NCBI GenBank assembly: GCA_041752455.1 | Contig: JBGSWL010000148.1 | Coordinates: 1-39,031 of the forward strand | Length of the DNA stretch: 39,031 bases | Origin: JBGSWL01 sp041752455 | GTDB lineage: Bacteria > Pseudomonadota > Alphaproteobacteria > Rhizobiales > Rhizobiaceae | Direction of reading: 5' to 3' | The notes under the pieces: model-generated | The model's database searches: none | Told to the model about the DNA's origin: nothing | Seen by the model: only the letters and a program-made list of their open reading frames with translations | Shown: positions 8,435 through 16,472 of the stretch, piece after piece | Position numbering within the stretch: the stretch's first letter is position 1 | Layout: every line of letters begins with the position of its first letter | Translations under genes and position numbers: made by a program

Positions 8435-8463
8435 AAAAAAAGCCCCGGCATTGCTGCCGGGGC
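8435..8463 (-). terminator. Rho-independent terminator of the RTX gene
   Basis: A perfect 9-bp stem (gccccggca 8442-8450 with tgccggggc 8455-8463) with a 4-base loop, followed on the minus strand by seven T (8435-8441). It lies about 60 bases past the RTX stop codon. Confidence 0.9.
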
Positions 8464-8524
8464 CTGAAGGCGGGAAGGATGTCTTTGTTGCCGGGAGAGA
8501 GGCGCCCTCCCGCCGTTGGTTTCG

Positions 8525-11251
8525 TCATGCGGCCTGGTGGACGTAGTCCGGCTGCACGATTTCCTGGGCAAACCAGACGTCTTCGGTCAGGACCGTCTCG
8601 CCATCGACTTCGGCAGTTGCCTGCATCAGCGCGCGGCCTGCATCGTCATAGACGATCTGCATGTCTGCCGAGACCGAAGTGATGTTCAGCTCTGCTGCTG
8701 ACTTCAGTTCACCGTCCTGCAGGATGGCATCGCCATTGTCGATCCAGACGCCAAGACCTTCCAGTTCTGCACCCATGATCATACCGTCGCCGTCCAGATC
8801 ATGCAGGGCAAGTTTGTCGTAGCCGTTGGCGAACGTGCCGCCTTCGTCGCCGAAGAGGGCCGAACCGTTGATCTCGCCATTGGCCCCGATCTTGGTCATG
8901 TCGACCAGGAAGCCGTCGCCCTTGCCGTCCGACCATTCGATCTGCTCGTTCACGCCGTCGCCGTCGAGATCGAAGGAGACCGTTTCGCCGATGGAGGTGA
9001 TGTCCGCCTTGTCCTGCGAGGTCGTCTCGCCGGTCACGCCGATCTCGCCGTCACCGTTGAGGTCGAACATGATCGGGCTGCCATTGTTGATGTTGGTCTT
9101 GAAACCGGCATCGATGGTGACACAGCACGCTTCGCCCGAGATGTGGACTTCCTGTGTTGTGACAATGACCTGCTTGCCCCTCATCATGATCGAGTTGTTC
9201 GTCGTCACCACGCTGGCCACATCTGAGTCGAGGTTTTCTGCCTTGTCTCCGAAAATGCCCGCTTCATTCAGCGCGACGTTCGAGCGCAGGTCGGTCATCC
9301 AATGCACATCGATGCCGGCCAGCGACGTGTTCCACATGGCCAGTTCCAGGCTGGTCGAAACGATCTGCACATTGTAGCTGCCGGAACCGAGACCGTCGAA
9401 CTTGTAGTAGCCCGTGGCGTCGGCCTTGGTCGTGGCGACGACGTTGCCAGAACCATCCAGCAGGTTGATGGTGGCGTTCTTGATCACCTCGGCCGCACCA
9501 GGGTAGGGGCGGATTTCACCACGGTACTGGCCTGCGAACAGGGTGCCCTCGATACAGCCGTCATTATAGACCTTTTCGACGAGACCGGCGTCCACCGTGC
9601 GGATGGCCTGGCCTTCACCCAAGGTGATGGTGTCGGTGTGGCCCGTGGCGACATTGACGTCGGAGTCGATGGCGTCGGCGCCGTTGCCGAAGGCGTCCTT
9701 GGCGGTCAGTTCGTACTGGCTCGGAGCCGTGACGCCGACCTGGTAGTTGCCGCCAGCGAGCTTGTCGAACAGGTAGTTGCCGTTCGCGTCGGTCTGCTGG
9801 GTGGCAATGACGTTGCCATTGCCGTCCTTGAGCTGGACCGTGACGCCCGAGACGCCGGCTTCGCCGTCATCCTGCACGCCGTTCTTGTTGGCATCGAGCC
9901 AGACCTTGTCACCGATCGAGGCCGTGTTGACCGGCTGCGGCTCGTCTTCGATGCAGACTTCCACGGTTGCCGTGTCGGTGGCGCCTTTGGAGTCGACGAC
10001 CGTGTAAGTGAAGGTGTCGATACCGACGAACCCTGCCTTCGGCGTGTAGACCAACTGGCCGTTGACGATAGCCACCGATCCATTGGCGCCGTTCGAGAAC
10101 GACTGGATCGACTGGGCATCGCCCTGTGCATCCGTGTCATTGGCAAGCACATTGATGGTGACCGGCGTGCCGACCCCGGTGTCGACGCTGTCGTCATTGG
10201 CCGTGGTGGTATTGGCCGGAGGCGTCATGCCGCCGCCATTGCCGCCGCCGCAAGCAGCAACCGCATCGTCGATGCCGTACCACTTGGCTTCGCCTTCGAA
10301 CCAGAAGCCGTCGATGTTCTTCAACGTGTCCACGCCGCCGTCCGGCTTCTTGACCGTGTAGGAACCGTCGGCATTCTTGGTGATGACATAGTCCTTGACC
10401 GAACCGGCATAGTCGACCTGGTTGTAGCCGGCATCGCCGCCGTCGATCATGTCGGAACCGGTCGAGCCCTTGATCGTGTCCTGACCGCCAAGGCCGTTGA
10501 TGACGTCATTGCCCGCGGTGCCATGGATATAGTCGTTGCCGGTGGTGCCGTTGATGGTGCCATTGCCGCCGCCATTGCCGTTGCCGTTGCCGGTGTCATC
10601 GTCGCAACCACAGGTCACCAGAGCGTCCTGCAGCGAAAGCCAGACGCCAGCGCCTTCAAACCAGAAGCCGGAGATGTTGGTCAGCGTGTCGACGCCGCCG
10701 CCGGGCTTCTTGACGCAGATCGAGCCATCGCTGTTGCGCACCATTTCGTAGTCGGCCGGAGCGCCCGCATAGTCGACCTGGTTGTAGCCGGCATCGCCAC
10801 CATCGATCCGATCAGATCCGGCCGAACCCTTGATCGTGTCCTGGCCGCCCAGGCCGTTGATCACATCATTGCCGGCGGTGCCGGTGAGATAGTCATTGCC
10901 GGAGGTGCCGTTGATGGTGCCGGACGAAGGCGGTGTCGGCGTCGAGCCGCCGCCATGGCTGGCCAGCGCCTGATCAAGCGACAGCCAGACGCCGGCGCCA
11001 TTGAACCAGAAACCGGAAATGTTCTTCAGTGTGTCGATGCCGCCGCCGGGCTTCTTCACGCTGACCGAACCATCGGAATTGGTGATGAAGGTGAAGTCGG
11101 CAGGCGAACCGTCATAGTTGACCTGGTTGTAGCCGGCGTCTGCGCCGTCAAAAAGGTCATTCCCGGCAGAGCCGATGAAGACGTCAACTGCCGATGTGCC
11201 GGTGAGCATGTCGTTGCTGCCGGTGGAATGAATGATGTTCTGTGTGGTCAT
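8525..11251 (-). CDS. RTX/SdrD-like repeat protein, probable type I secretion substrate
   Basis: A 908-residue protein without a signal peptide, as expected for a type I substrate. In order: three RTX-containing repeats (about 12-96, 111-213, 231-333), each with GND-type calcium-binding motifs (TAGNDVINGLGGQDTIKG) followed by a ~60-residue module ending in DTLxNIxGFWFEG; a cadherin-like domain (350-435); an SdrD B-like domain with DANKNGVQDDGE (445-558); a second SdrD-like domain (566-716); and an EF-hand-rich C-terminus (DLNGDGEIG, DLDGDGVNE, DLDGDGMIMGAE) ending with EDVWF. It is probably an extracellular adhesin or matrix protein. It has several Cys (CGC at 214-216, CC at 709-710), uncommon in RTX proteins. 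The start has GGGAGAG upstream. Its C-terminus is shared with the TadG-like protein downstream. Confidence 0.9.
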   Translation of the reverse strand: MTTQNIIHSTGSNDMLTGTSAVDVFIGSAGNDLFDGADAGYNQVNYDGSPADFTFITNSDGSVSVKKPGGGIDTLKNISGFWFNGAGVWLSLDQALASHGGGSTPTPPSSGTINGTSGNDYLTGTAGNDVINGLGGQDTIKGSAGSDRIDGGDAGYNQVDYAGAPADYEMVRNSDGSICVKKPGGGVDTLTNISGFWFEGAGVWLSLQDALVTCGCDDDTGNGNGNGGGNGTINGTTGNDYIHGTAGNDVINGLGGQDTIKGSTGSDMIDGGDAGYNQVDYAGSVKDYVITKNADGSYTVKKPDGGVDTLKNIDGFWFEGEAKWYGIDDAVAACGGGNGGGMTPPANTTTANDDSVDTGVGTPVTINVLANDTDAQGDAQSIQSFSNGANGSVAIVNGQLVYTPKAGFVGIDTFTYTVVDSKGATDTATVEVCIEDEPQPVNTASIGDKVWLDANKNGVQDDGEAGVSGVTVQLKDGNGNVIATQQTDANGNYLFDKLAGGNYQVGVTAPSQYELTAKDAFGNGADAIDSDVNVATGHTDTITLGEGQAIRTVDAGLVEKVYNDGCIEGTLFAGQYRGEIRPYPGAAEVIKNATINLLDGSGNVVATTKADATGYYKFDGLGSGSYNVQIVSTSLELAMWNTSLAGIDVHWMTDLRSNVALNEAGIFGDKAENLDSDVASVVTTNNSIMMRGKQVIVTTQEVHISGEACCVTIDAGFKTNINNGSPIMFDLNGDGEIGVTGETTSQDKADITSIGETVSFDLDGDGVNEQIEWSDGKGDGFLVDMTKIGANGEINGSALFGDEGGTFANGYDKLALHDLDGDGMIMGAELEGLGVWIDNGDAILQDGELKSAAELNITSVSADMQIVYDDAGRALMQATAEVDGETVLTEDVWFAQEIVQPDYVHQAA
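10253..10921 (-). repeat. Two 120-codon-offset repeats of the RTX protein gene
   Basis: Repeat 2 (10613-10921) and repeat 3 (10253-10561) encode nearly the same ~103 residues, offset by exactly 120 codons, including an identical stretch TAGNDVINGLGGQDTIKGS (one residue different in the next positions). A shorter and more divergent repeat 1 spans 10964-11218. The linkers are Gly/Asn-rich or Thr/Pro-rich. Such tandem units can expand or contract by recombination. Confidence 0.8.
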
Positions 11252-11609
11252 GATAGCTCTCCCGAGTTTCGCTCGTTACAATGGATAGACGCAACGACCA
11301 TCGGGGGCTGATCAGACGCATCCGTTAAAGACATTGTTCAGATAGCATGTATTTTGGGACAATACAGATAAACACAAAATTTAACCTAATATTGGCCGGT
11401 TTTATGAAAATTTTAGACAATATAGATCAATCATACGACTTCACTAAGGCCCTACTCTTCAATGGCGATGCCTGCGTGACGAGACCATCGCGCATCCGGC
11501 GAACAACGGGCGGAGCTTTGGCGAGACGATTCACGGTCCGGCTGTTCTTTCCAAACGCCCGACGCCGTGCCATGTGACCCACCGGGTCCATCCTGCCAAC
11601 GGCGCCAAC
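11252..11609. promoter_or_regulatory. RTX gene promoter region and upstream region of the MFS gene
   Basis: About 360 bases between two divergent genes. The part at 11330-11440 is strikingly AT-rich compared with the rest of the window and holds a pair of direct repeats (listed separately). The RTX start has a ribosome site GGGAGAG at about 11257-11263 on the minus strand. From 11441 to 11609 I see nothing recognisable apart from the alternative GTG start of the MFS gene at 11574. Confidence 0.5.
11358..11430. repeat. Direct repeat pair gacaatayagatmaa upstream of the RTX gene
   Basis: Copy 1 is gacaatacagataaa (11358-11372) and copy 2 is gacaatatagatcaa (11416-11430), 58 bases apart, each preceded by attttr. 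A third, weaker relative (gacattgttcagata) lies at 11330-11344. Placed 107-180 bases upstream of the RTX start, they are candidate binding sites for a regulator. The LytTR protein is an obvious candidate, but I could not match a published LytTR box. Confidence 0.5.
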
Positions 11610-13031
11610 GTGAACCGCATCATCCCGCTCATTCTGGCCGTCGCGCTGTTCATGGAACAGCTCGATTCGACGGTCATCGCCACGGCGCTCCCGGCAATCG
11701 CTGCGGACATCGGCACCTCGCCGATCGCGCTGAAGCTGGCGCTCACCTCTTATTATGTGGCGCTGGCGGTGTTCATCCCGATTTCCGGATGGATGGCCGA
11801 CCGGTTCGGCGCAAAGCAGGTGTTTGTCGCTGCCATCGCCGTCTTCATGGTCGGATCGGTTGCCTGCGCCTTTGCCGGATCGCTCGGCGGGTTTGTCGCA
11901 TCGCGCTTCCTGCAGGGGATGGGCGGGGCGATGATGACGCCGGTCGCCCGGCTGGTGCTGGTGCGCGGGGTGCCGCGCGAGGATCTGGTGTCGGCAATGG
12001 CCTGGCTGACGATCCCTGCCCTGATCGGCCCGCTGGCCGGGCCGCCAATCGGCGGATTCATCGCCACCTATTTTTCCTGGCATTGGATCTTTCTTGTCAA
12101 CATTCCGATCGGAATTGCCGGGATTGCCGCAACGCTGCGCTTTTTGCCGCCGATCGCGAGCGAGCCGCCGGGACGGCTCGACATTGCAGGCTTCTTTCTC
12201 GCCGGGATTGCAGCGGCGGGCCTGATCTTCGGATTTTCCGTGGTCTCGCTCCCGGCACTGCCATTCGAAGCCGGTGTTGCGGCCATGGTGATCGGCTTTG
12301 TCTCGCTGCTGCTTTACATCCGCCACGCCCGGCGGGTTGCCGAGCCGCTGCTGGCGCTATCGCTGATGCAGAACCGCGTCTTTGCCGCAACGATCATCGG
12401 CGGATCGCTGTTTCGCGTCGGCATCGGGGCCATGCCGTTCCTGACCGCCTTGATGCTGCAGCTCTCGTTCGGGCTGACGCCGTTTGAATCCGGCATGGTC
12501 ACCTTCATCGGAGCGGTCGGTGCGATCTCGATGAAGTTCTTTGCCAAGTCGACCTTTGCGCGGCATGGCTTCCGCACGGTGCTTTTGGCGACCGGCTTTG
12601 TCTCCGGGGCGACGCTTTTGGCGATGGCGGGCTTTGGCAATACGACGCCATTCGTCTTTCTCTATGTTCTGCTGCTCGCCGGCGGGTTCTCGCGCTCGTT
12701 GTTCTTCACCGGGCTGAATGCGCTGTCGTTTTCATCGATCAGCGCGCGCGAGGCGGCGCAGGCGACGGCGTTTTCCGCCGTCATGCAGCAGTTGTCGATT
12801 GCGGCGGGTGTTGCCATCGCCGGCGCTGTGCTGGAAGCGGCAACGCATCTGCAGGGCCGCGATCTGGCGCTTGTGGATTTTCACATCGCGTTTGCCGTCG
12901 TTGCCATCATCAATCTGGCCGGCATGTGGTGGTTCTGGAAACTGAAGCCCACCGACGGGGCCGACACCTCCGGCCATCGCCTGGCGAGCAGCGGACAAGC
13001 TGATACCGGCACGATCATCGCGGTGAAGTGA
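11610..13031 (+). CDS. DHA2-type MFS drug efflux transporter
   Basis: Inner-membrane proton-driven exporter, 473 residues, with about 14 hydrophobic helices. The start VNRIIPLILAVALFMEQLDS and the stretch STVIATALPAIAADIG are the first-helix signature of the EmrB/QacA-like DHA2 branch. The cytoplasmic loop motif GWMADRFGAK is the MFS motif A (GxxxDRxGxK), and motif C-like GPLAGPPIGG is in helix 5. I prefer the GTG at 11610 because homologs begin right at this helix; a GTG at 11574 in the same frame would add 12 residues. Neither has a strong ribosome site. The substrate is unknown. No adaptor protein gene lies next to it. Confidence 0.87.
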   Translation: MNRIIPLILAVALFMEQLDSTVIATALPAIAADIGTSPIALKLALTSYYVALAVFIPISGWMADRFGAKQVFVAAIAVFMVGSVACAFAGSLGGFVASRFLQGMGGAMMTPVARLVLVRGVPREDLVSAMAWLTIPALIGPLAGPPIGGFIATYFSWHWIFLVNIPIGIAGIAATLRFLPPIASEPPGRLDIAGFFLAGIAAAGLIFGFSVVSLPALPFEAGVAAMVIGFVSLLLYIRHARRVAEPLLALSLMQNRVFAATIIGGSLFRVGIGAMPFLTALMLQLSFGLTPFESGMVTFIGAVGAISMKFFAKSTFARHGFRTVLLATGFVSGATLLAMAGFGNTTPFVFLYVLLLAGGFSRSLFFTGLNALSFSSISAREAAQATAFSAVMQQLSIAAGVAIAGAVLEAATHLQGRDLALVDFHIAFAVVAIINLAGMWWFWKLKPTDGADTSGHRLASSGQADTGTIIAVK

Positions 13032-13091
13032 TTGCCGCAAGCCCGGTGCGCCCCTAGATAAGCGATCAAAGCCATTCACGGAGATTGCCTG

Positions 13092-14531
13092 ATGACCGCC
13101 ACCGGTACCGTCACGACCGCCCCCGACCTCCTGTCGCGTTTCGACATCGGCGAGGCGCGCGTGCGGGCACTTGTTGCCGAGACGTTGGCGAAGGCGGACG
13201 ATGGCGAACTGTTCCTCGAATATGCGGAAGGCGAAACGCTGGGCTTCGACAACGGCCGCCTGAAGACCGGTGCGTTTTCGACCTCATCCGGTTTTGGACT
13301 TCGCGCTGTCTGCGGCGAAGCGGTTGGCTATGCTGAATCCGATGACTTTTCCGAAGCCTCGCTGAAGCGCGCCGCCGGTGCCCTGTCGGCCGTAACCTCA
13401 AACCATTCGGGCACTTATTCCGATGCCCCGGCGCGCACCAACCGGCATCTCTACGGTGATGCCAACCCGATCGGCGATCCGGACTTTGCCGCCAAGGTAA
13501 AGCTGCTGCAGGAGATCGACGGCTATCTGCGCGGGCGCGACCCGCGTGTGCGGCAGGTGTCCGCTTCGCTCGCCGCGTCCTGGCAGGTGGTCGAGATCCT
13601 GCGCGCCGACGGGCATCTCGTGAAGGACGTGCGACCGATGGTGCGCGTCAACATTTCCGTCATTGTCGGCGAAGGCGACCGGCAGGAATCAGGTTCGCAT
13701 GGCATGGGCGGGCGCAAGCCGTTTGGTGCCTTCATCACCGAGGAAAGCTGGAAAGATGGCGCCGAACGCGCGCTGAAACAGGCGCTGACCAATCTTTCGG
13801 CGCGCCCTGCCCCGGCGGGCACCTTCGACATCGTGCTCGGCAATGGCTGGCCGGGCGTCATGCTGCATGAAGCGGTCGGCCACGGCCTCGAAGGCGATTT
13901 CAACCGCAAGGGCACCTCCGCCTTTGCCGGGCTGATGGGCCAGCAGGTCGCCGCCAAGGGCGTGACCGTGGTCGATGATGGCACGATCGGCGAGCGGCGC
14001 GGTTCGCTGACTGTCGATGATGAAGGCACGCCATCGGGAAACAATGTGCTGATCGAGGACGGCAAGCTGGTCGGCTACATGCAGGACCGGCAGAATGCTC
14101 GCCTGATGGGCGTCAAACCGACCGGCAACGGCCGTCGCCAGTCCTATGCGCATGTGCCGATGCCGCGCATGACCAACACCACCATGCTGTCAGGCGACAA
14201 GTCGCCGGACGAGATCATCGCATCGGTCAAGAAGGGCCTCTATGCCGTATCGTTCGGCGGTGGCCAGGTGGATATCACGTCGGGCAAGTTCGTGTTCGGC
14301 TGCACCGAGGCCTACATGATCGAAGACGGCAAGGTGACGTACCCGGTCAAGGGCGCGATGCTGATCGGCAACGGCCCCGATGCGATGCATCGCATCTCGA
14401 TGGTCGGGAACGATTCGGCGCTCGATACGGGTGTCGGCATGTGCGGCAAGAACGGCCAGGGCGTGCCGGTCGGCGTCGGCCAGCCGCATCTGCGCATGGA
14501 CCAGATGACGGTGGGCGGGACGGAGGCTTGA
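13092..14531 (+). CDS. tldD: Metalloprotease TldD
   Basis: Zinc metallopeptidase subunit, 479 residues. With its partner TldE (PmbA) it forms a heterodimer that degrades unfolded peptides and matures some ribosomal peptides; the partner gene is not in the window. TldD carries the catalytic site, visible here as HEAVGHGLEGDFNRKG (HExxxH). Other hallmarks are the N-terminal GFDNGRLKTGAFSTSSGFG region and the C-terminal FGCTEAYMIEDGKVTYPVKG. The length is normal. The ATG at 13092 has GGAG about 8 bases upstream. The stop lies three bases from the convergent small gene at 14535. Confidence 0.96.
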   Translation: MTATGTVTTAPDLLSRFDIGEARVRALVAETLAKADDGELFLEYAEGETLGFDNGRLKTGAFSTSSGFGLRAVCGEAVGYAESDDFSEASLKRAAGALSAVTSNHSGTYSDAPARTNRHLYGDANPIGDPDFAAKVKLLQEIDGYLRGRDPRVRQVSASLAASWQVVEILRADGHLVKDVRPMVRVNISVIVGEGDRQESGSHGMGGRKPFGAFITEESWKDGAERALKQALTNLSARPAPAGTFDIVLGNGWPGVMLHEAVGHGLEGDFNRKGTSAFAGLMGQQVAAKGVTVVDDGTIGERRGSLTVDDEGTPSGNNVLIEDGKLVGYMQDRQNARLMGVKPTGNGRRQSYAHVPMPRMTNTTMLSGDKSPDEIIASVKKGLYAVSFGGGQVDITSGKFVFGCTEAYMIEDGKVTYPVKGAMLIGNGPDAMHRISMVGNDSALDTGVGMCGKNGQGVPVGVGQPHLRMDQMTVGGTEA

Positions 14532-14534
14532 CGA

Positions 14535-14747
14535 TCACGCCCCCGGCATCTTCCGCCCCGCAGCCGTAAACTCCGCTTCCAGCCGCTTTTCCAGATCGAC
14601 GAGATCTTGCGGAAGCGGCAAGCCCTCGGCTTTCAGCACGGCGAGCTCCGCATGGATCGTGTCGAGCATTTCGTGCTTGTCCTGCGGCTGGTTTGCCATC
14701 TCGGCAAACATCATGTTCAGCCGCGTGATCAGTCCCTCGAAGGCCAT
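14535..14747 (-). CDS. Small conserved hypothetical protein
   Basis: A 70-residue, probably cytoplasmic protein, largely helical and charged (MAFEGLITRLNMMFAEMANQ, then EMLDTIHAELAVLKAEGLPLP and DLEKRLEAEF). It has no membrane segment, cysteine or recognised domain. It has a strong ribosome site (AGGAGA 8 bases before the ATG), which supports it as real. It faces tldD tail to tail. Function is unknown. Confidence 0.7.
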   Translation of the reverse strand: MAFEGLITRLNMMFAEMANQPQDKHEMLDTIHAELAVLKAEGLPLPQDLVDLEKRLEAEFTAAGRKMPGA

Positions 14748-14837
14748 GGTGCTGTCTCCTGCTTGACTATGAATCAGACCATAGCGCGAAAGCCTTCGCC
14801 TTGCGCGGAATCAAATCACTGGTTCGCTGTTCTGTCG

Positions 14838-15224
14838 TCAGTGGAGCCGTTTGAGGACACGCTCGATCCGGTCGGCAAGGTGCAGCGCTTCGGCGTGCAG
14901 GCCGGCGAGTTCCTCGCGCAGCAGGCCCTGATCGGTCGGAGCCTCGCGATCGACCGGCTCGGTGCCACGCCCGGTCAACAGCCAGCCGGGTGAAACGCCG
15001 ACCAGTCCGGCCAGCATGGTGAGGCGGTTGGCGCGCGGCTCGGCACGGTCGGTTTCCCAGTTGCGCAGGGTCGATGACTTGACGCCAAGGCGGCGGGCCA
15101 GTTCCGCCGGGCTCATGCGTGAGGCTTCGCGGGCCGAAACGATACGCCCTCCCATCGTGTCATCGGGGGCGGTGTTGCCCGCATCTGTTACAAAAATCGA
15201 CATCTCCGGTGTCGCCTCGGTCAT
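14838..15224 (-). CDS. XRE-family helix-turn-helix regulator
   Basis: A 128-residue DNA-binding protein. An N-terminal extension of ~28 residues is followed by a helix-turn-helix domain (REASRMSPAELARRLGVKSS, then LRNWETDRAEPRANRLTMLA), ending in a second region GVSPGWLLTGRG common in this family. The C-terminal ~35 residues are predicted coiled coil (LREELAGLHAEALHLADRIE), probably for dimerisation. It is monocistronic with no obvious target nearby. The first in-frame ATG was used; a second ATG seven residues later is possible. Confidence 0.87.
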   Translation of the reverse strand: MTEATPEMSIFVTDAGNTAPDDTMGGRIVSAREASRMSPAELARRLGVKSSTLRNWETDRAEPRANRLTMLAGLVGVSPGWLLTGRGTEPVDREAPTDQGLLREELAGLHAEALHLADRIERVLKRLH

Positions 15225-15346
15225 GATGGCGGTCTCCGTTTTCTGGTCAGCGGTCGGGGCTTGTGGTCCGCGCAGTGTGACCCCTCGATCCCTTCATTGC
15301 AAGGCAAGAGGCGACATCGACGGTCGCAGCAACGGCAGGACGCACG

Positions 15347-16420
15347 CTATGGGCAGGTCCGGGCGGCAGCAAGGGCGGAGCCGCGCTTTGCTTTTTCCAC
15401 CTTGGCGAGACGTTCCACCGCGCCATAAAACCGTTCGTGGTCGCCGCCGCAGAGGTCAAAGAGCGCCATGAACGCCGGCACCTGGTCGCCATAGACGGAG
15501 GTTGCCGCAAGTTTGGCATTGTTGATCTCGGGATTGAACCAGCCATCGTATCCGGCAAAACCGCCCCACCGTGTATCCCTCACCTGCCGGTATCGCGCGC
15601 GAAGACGGTCAATCGCTTCGGCCTTGGCGGCGCGCTTGCCCGCGTCAGACAGGGTTCCGGCATAGATCGCGGCCAGTTCGGTTCGCGTATCGGAGACCAG
15701 TTGCAGGAAATCGCGGGCGCGCGCCTCACTCGCCTCGTAGCGGGCAAGGCCGGCGCTGTCGCCTTGTGCGGTCAGCCACTTGCGCACGCCGGTGATCTCC
15801 ACGGCAACGGCGAAGGCTTCGTTGAAAGCGGTATCATTGCGCACATAAAGGCGCTGGTGCGCCAGTTCGTGAAAGACGAGACCGGCGAGGTAGGCCTCGT
15901 CGTCGTCGCGAAACATGGTGTTGAGCAGAGGATCGCTGGTCCAGCCAAGCGTCGAATAGGCAGTGATGCCGGTGACATGGACATCGTTGCCGGCATCGCG
16001 CAGCGCTTGGGCCTGTTTGCGCGCATCATCGCGCGAGAAGAAGCCGCGATAGGGCACGCAGCCGAACACCGGAAAGCACCAGACGACCGGGGCAAGCGAA
16101 AACTCCGGCGCACCAACGACGGCGATCGTGACATAGTCGCGGCCGATATCAACGTAGCTCTTATAGCTCTTGTTGTCCGGCAGGCCGAGACTTTCGGACG
16201 CAAAGCGGCGGATGTCGCTCGCCAAAGCCATCTGTGCGCGCAATTCGGCAGGCTGCGTCGGGTCGGCGGCCAAGACCTCGACCTTTTGGCGCGCTGCCAT
16301 GATCTCCAGATGGCCGTTGACGGACTTGGCATAGTAGCCAAGGCCGGTGCAGCCCTGCACCGCGAGCAGCGGCAGCAGCGCAAGAACGGCGATCAGTTTG
16401 CGGGCGATCATCTTCAGCAT
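15347..16420 (-). CDS. Lipoprotein aminopeptidase (Aminopep family, PF10023)
   Basis: A predicted zinc peptidase of 357 residues. The N-terminus MLKMIARKLIAVLALLPLLA followed by VQGC is a lipoprotein signal, so it is anchored in the envelope. The start of the mature protein, GLGYYAKSVNGHLEIM, is the signature of this family. The zinc-binding helix is FHELAHQRLY (HExxH), and the region EAFAVAVEITGVRKWL follows with the third-ligand-type Glu. The substrate is not known. It lies 52 bases downstream of pdxH on the same strand and may be cotranscribed. Upstream in-frame codons extend the frame, but the ATG at 16420 gives the lipoprotein signal. Confidence 0.85.
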   Translation of the reverse strand: MLKMIARKLIAVLALLPLLAVQGCTGLGYYAKSVNGHLEIMAARQKVEVLAADPTQPAELRAQMALASDIRRFASESLGLPDNKSYKSYVDIGRDYVTIAVVGAPEFSLAPVVWCFPVFGCVPYRGFFSRDDARKQAQALRDAGNDVHVTGITAYSTLGWTSDPLLNTMFRDDDEAYLAGLVFHELAHQRLYVRNDTAFNEAFAVAVEITGVRKWLTAQGDSAGLARYEASEARARDFLQLVSDTRTELAAIYAGTLSDAGKRAAKAEAIDRLRARYRQVRDTRWGGFAGYDGWFNPEINNAKLAATSVYGDQVPAFMALFDLCGGDHERFYGAVERLAKVEKAKRGSALAAARTCP

Positions 16421-16472
16421 CGTTGCGCCAGCCTGGCACAAGGCCGGGCGGGAAGGAATGTGGAAGCAGCGG

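Noticed and set aside
10253..11218. CRISPR-like repeats
   Set aside because: The periodic repeats are in-frame coding repeats of the RTX protein with 345-360 base spacing, not short repeats with unique spacers.
9302..11311. Long plus-strand open frame antisense to the RTX gene
   Set aside because: Its repetitive sequence (IVDLVVAGIA-type) simply mirrors the RTX repeats on the other strand; no ribosome site or domain.
11252..11609. LytTR binding boxes upstream of the RTX gene
   Set aside because: The direct repeats do not fit the published two 9-bp boxes with ~12-bp spacing that I recall, so they are reported only as repeats.
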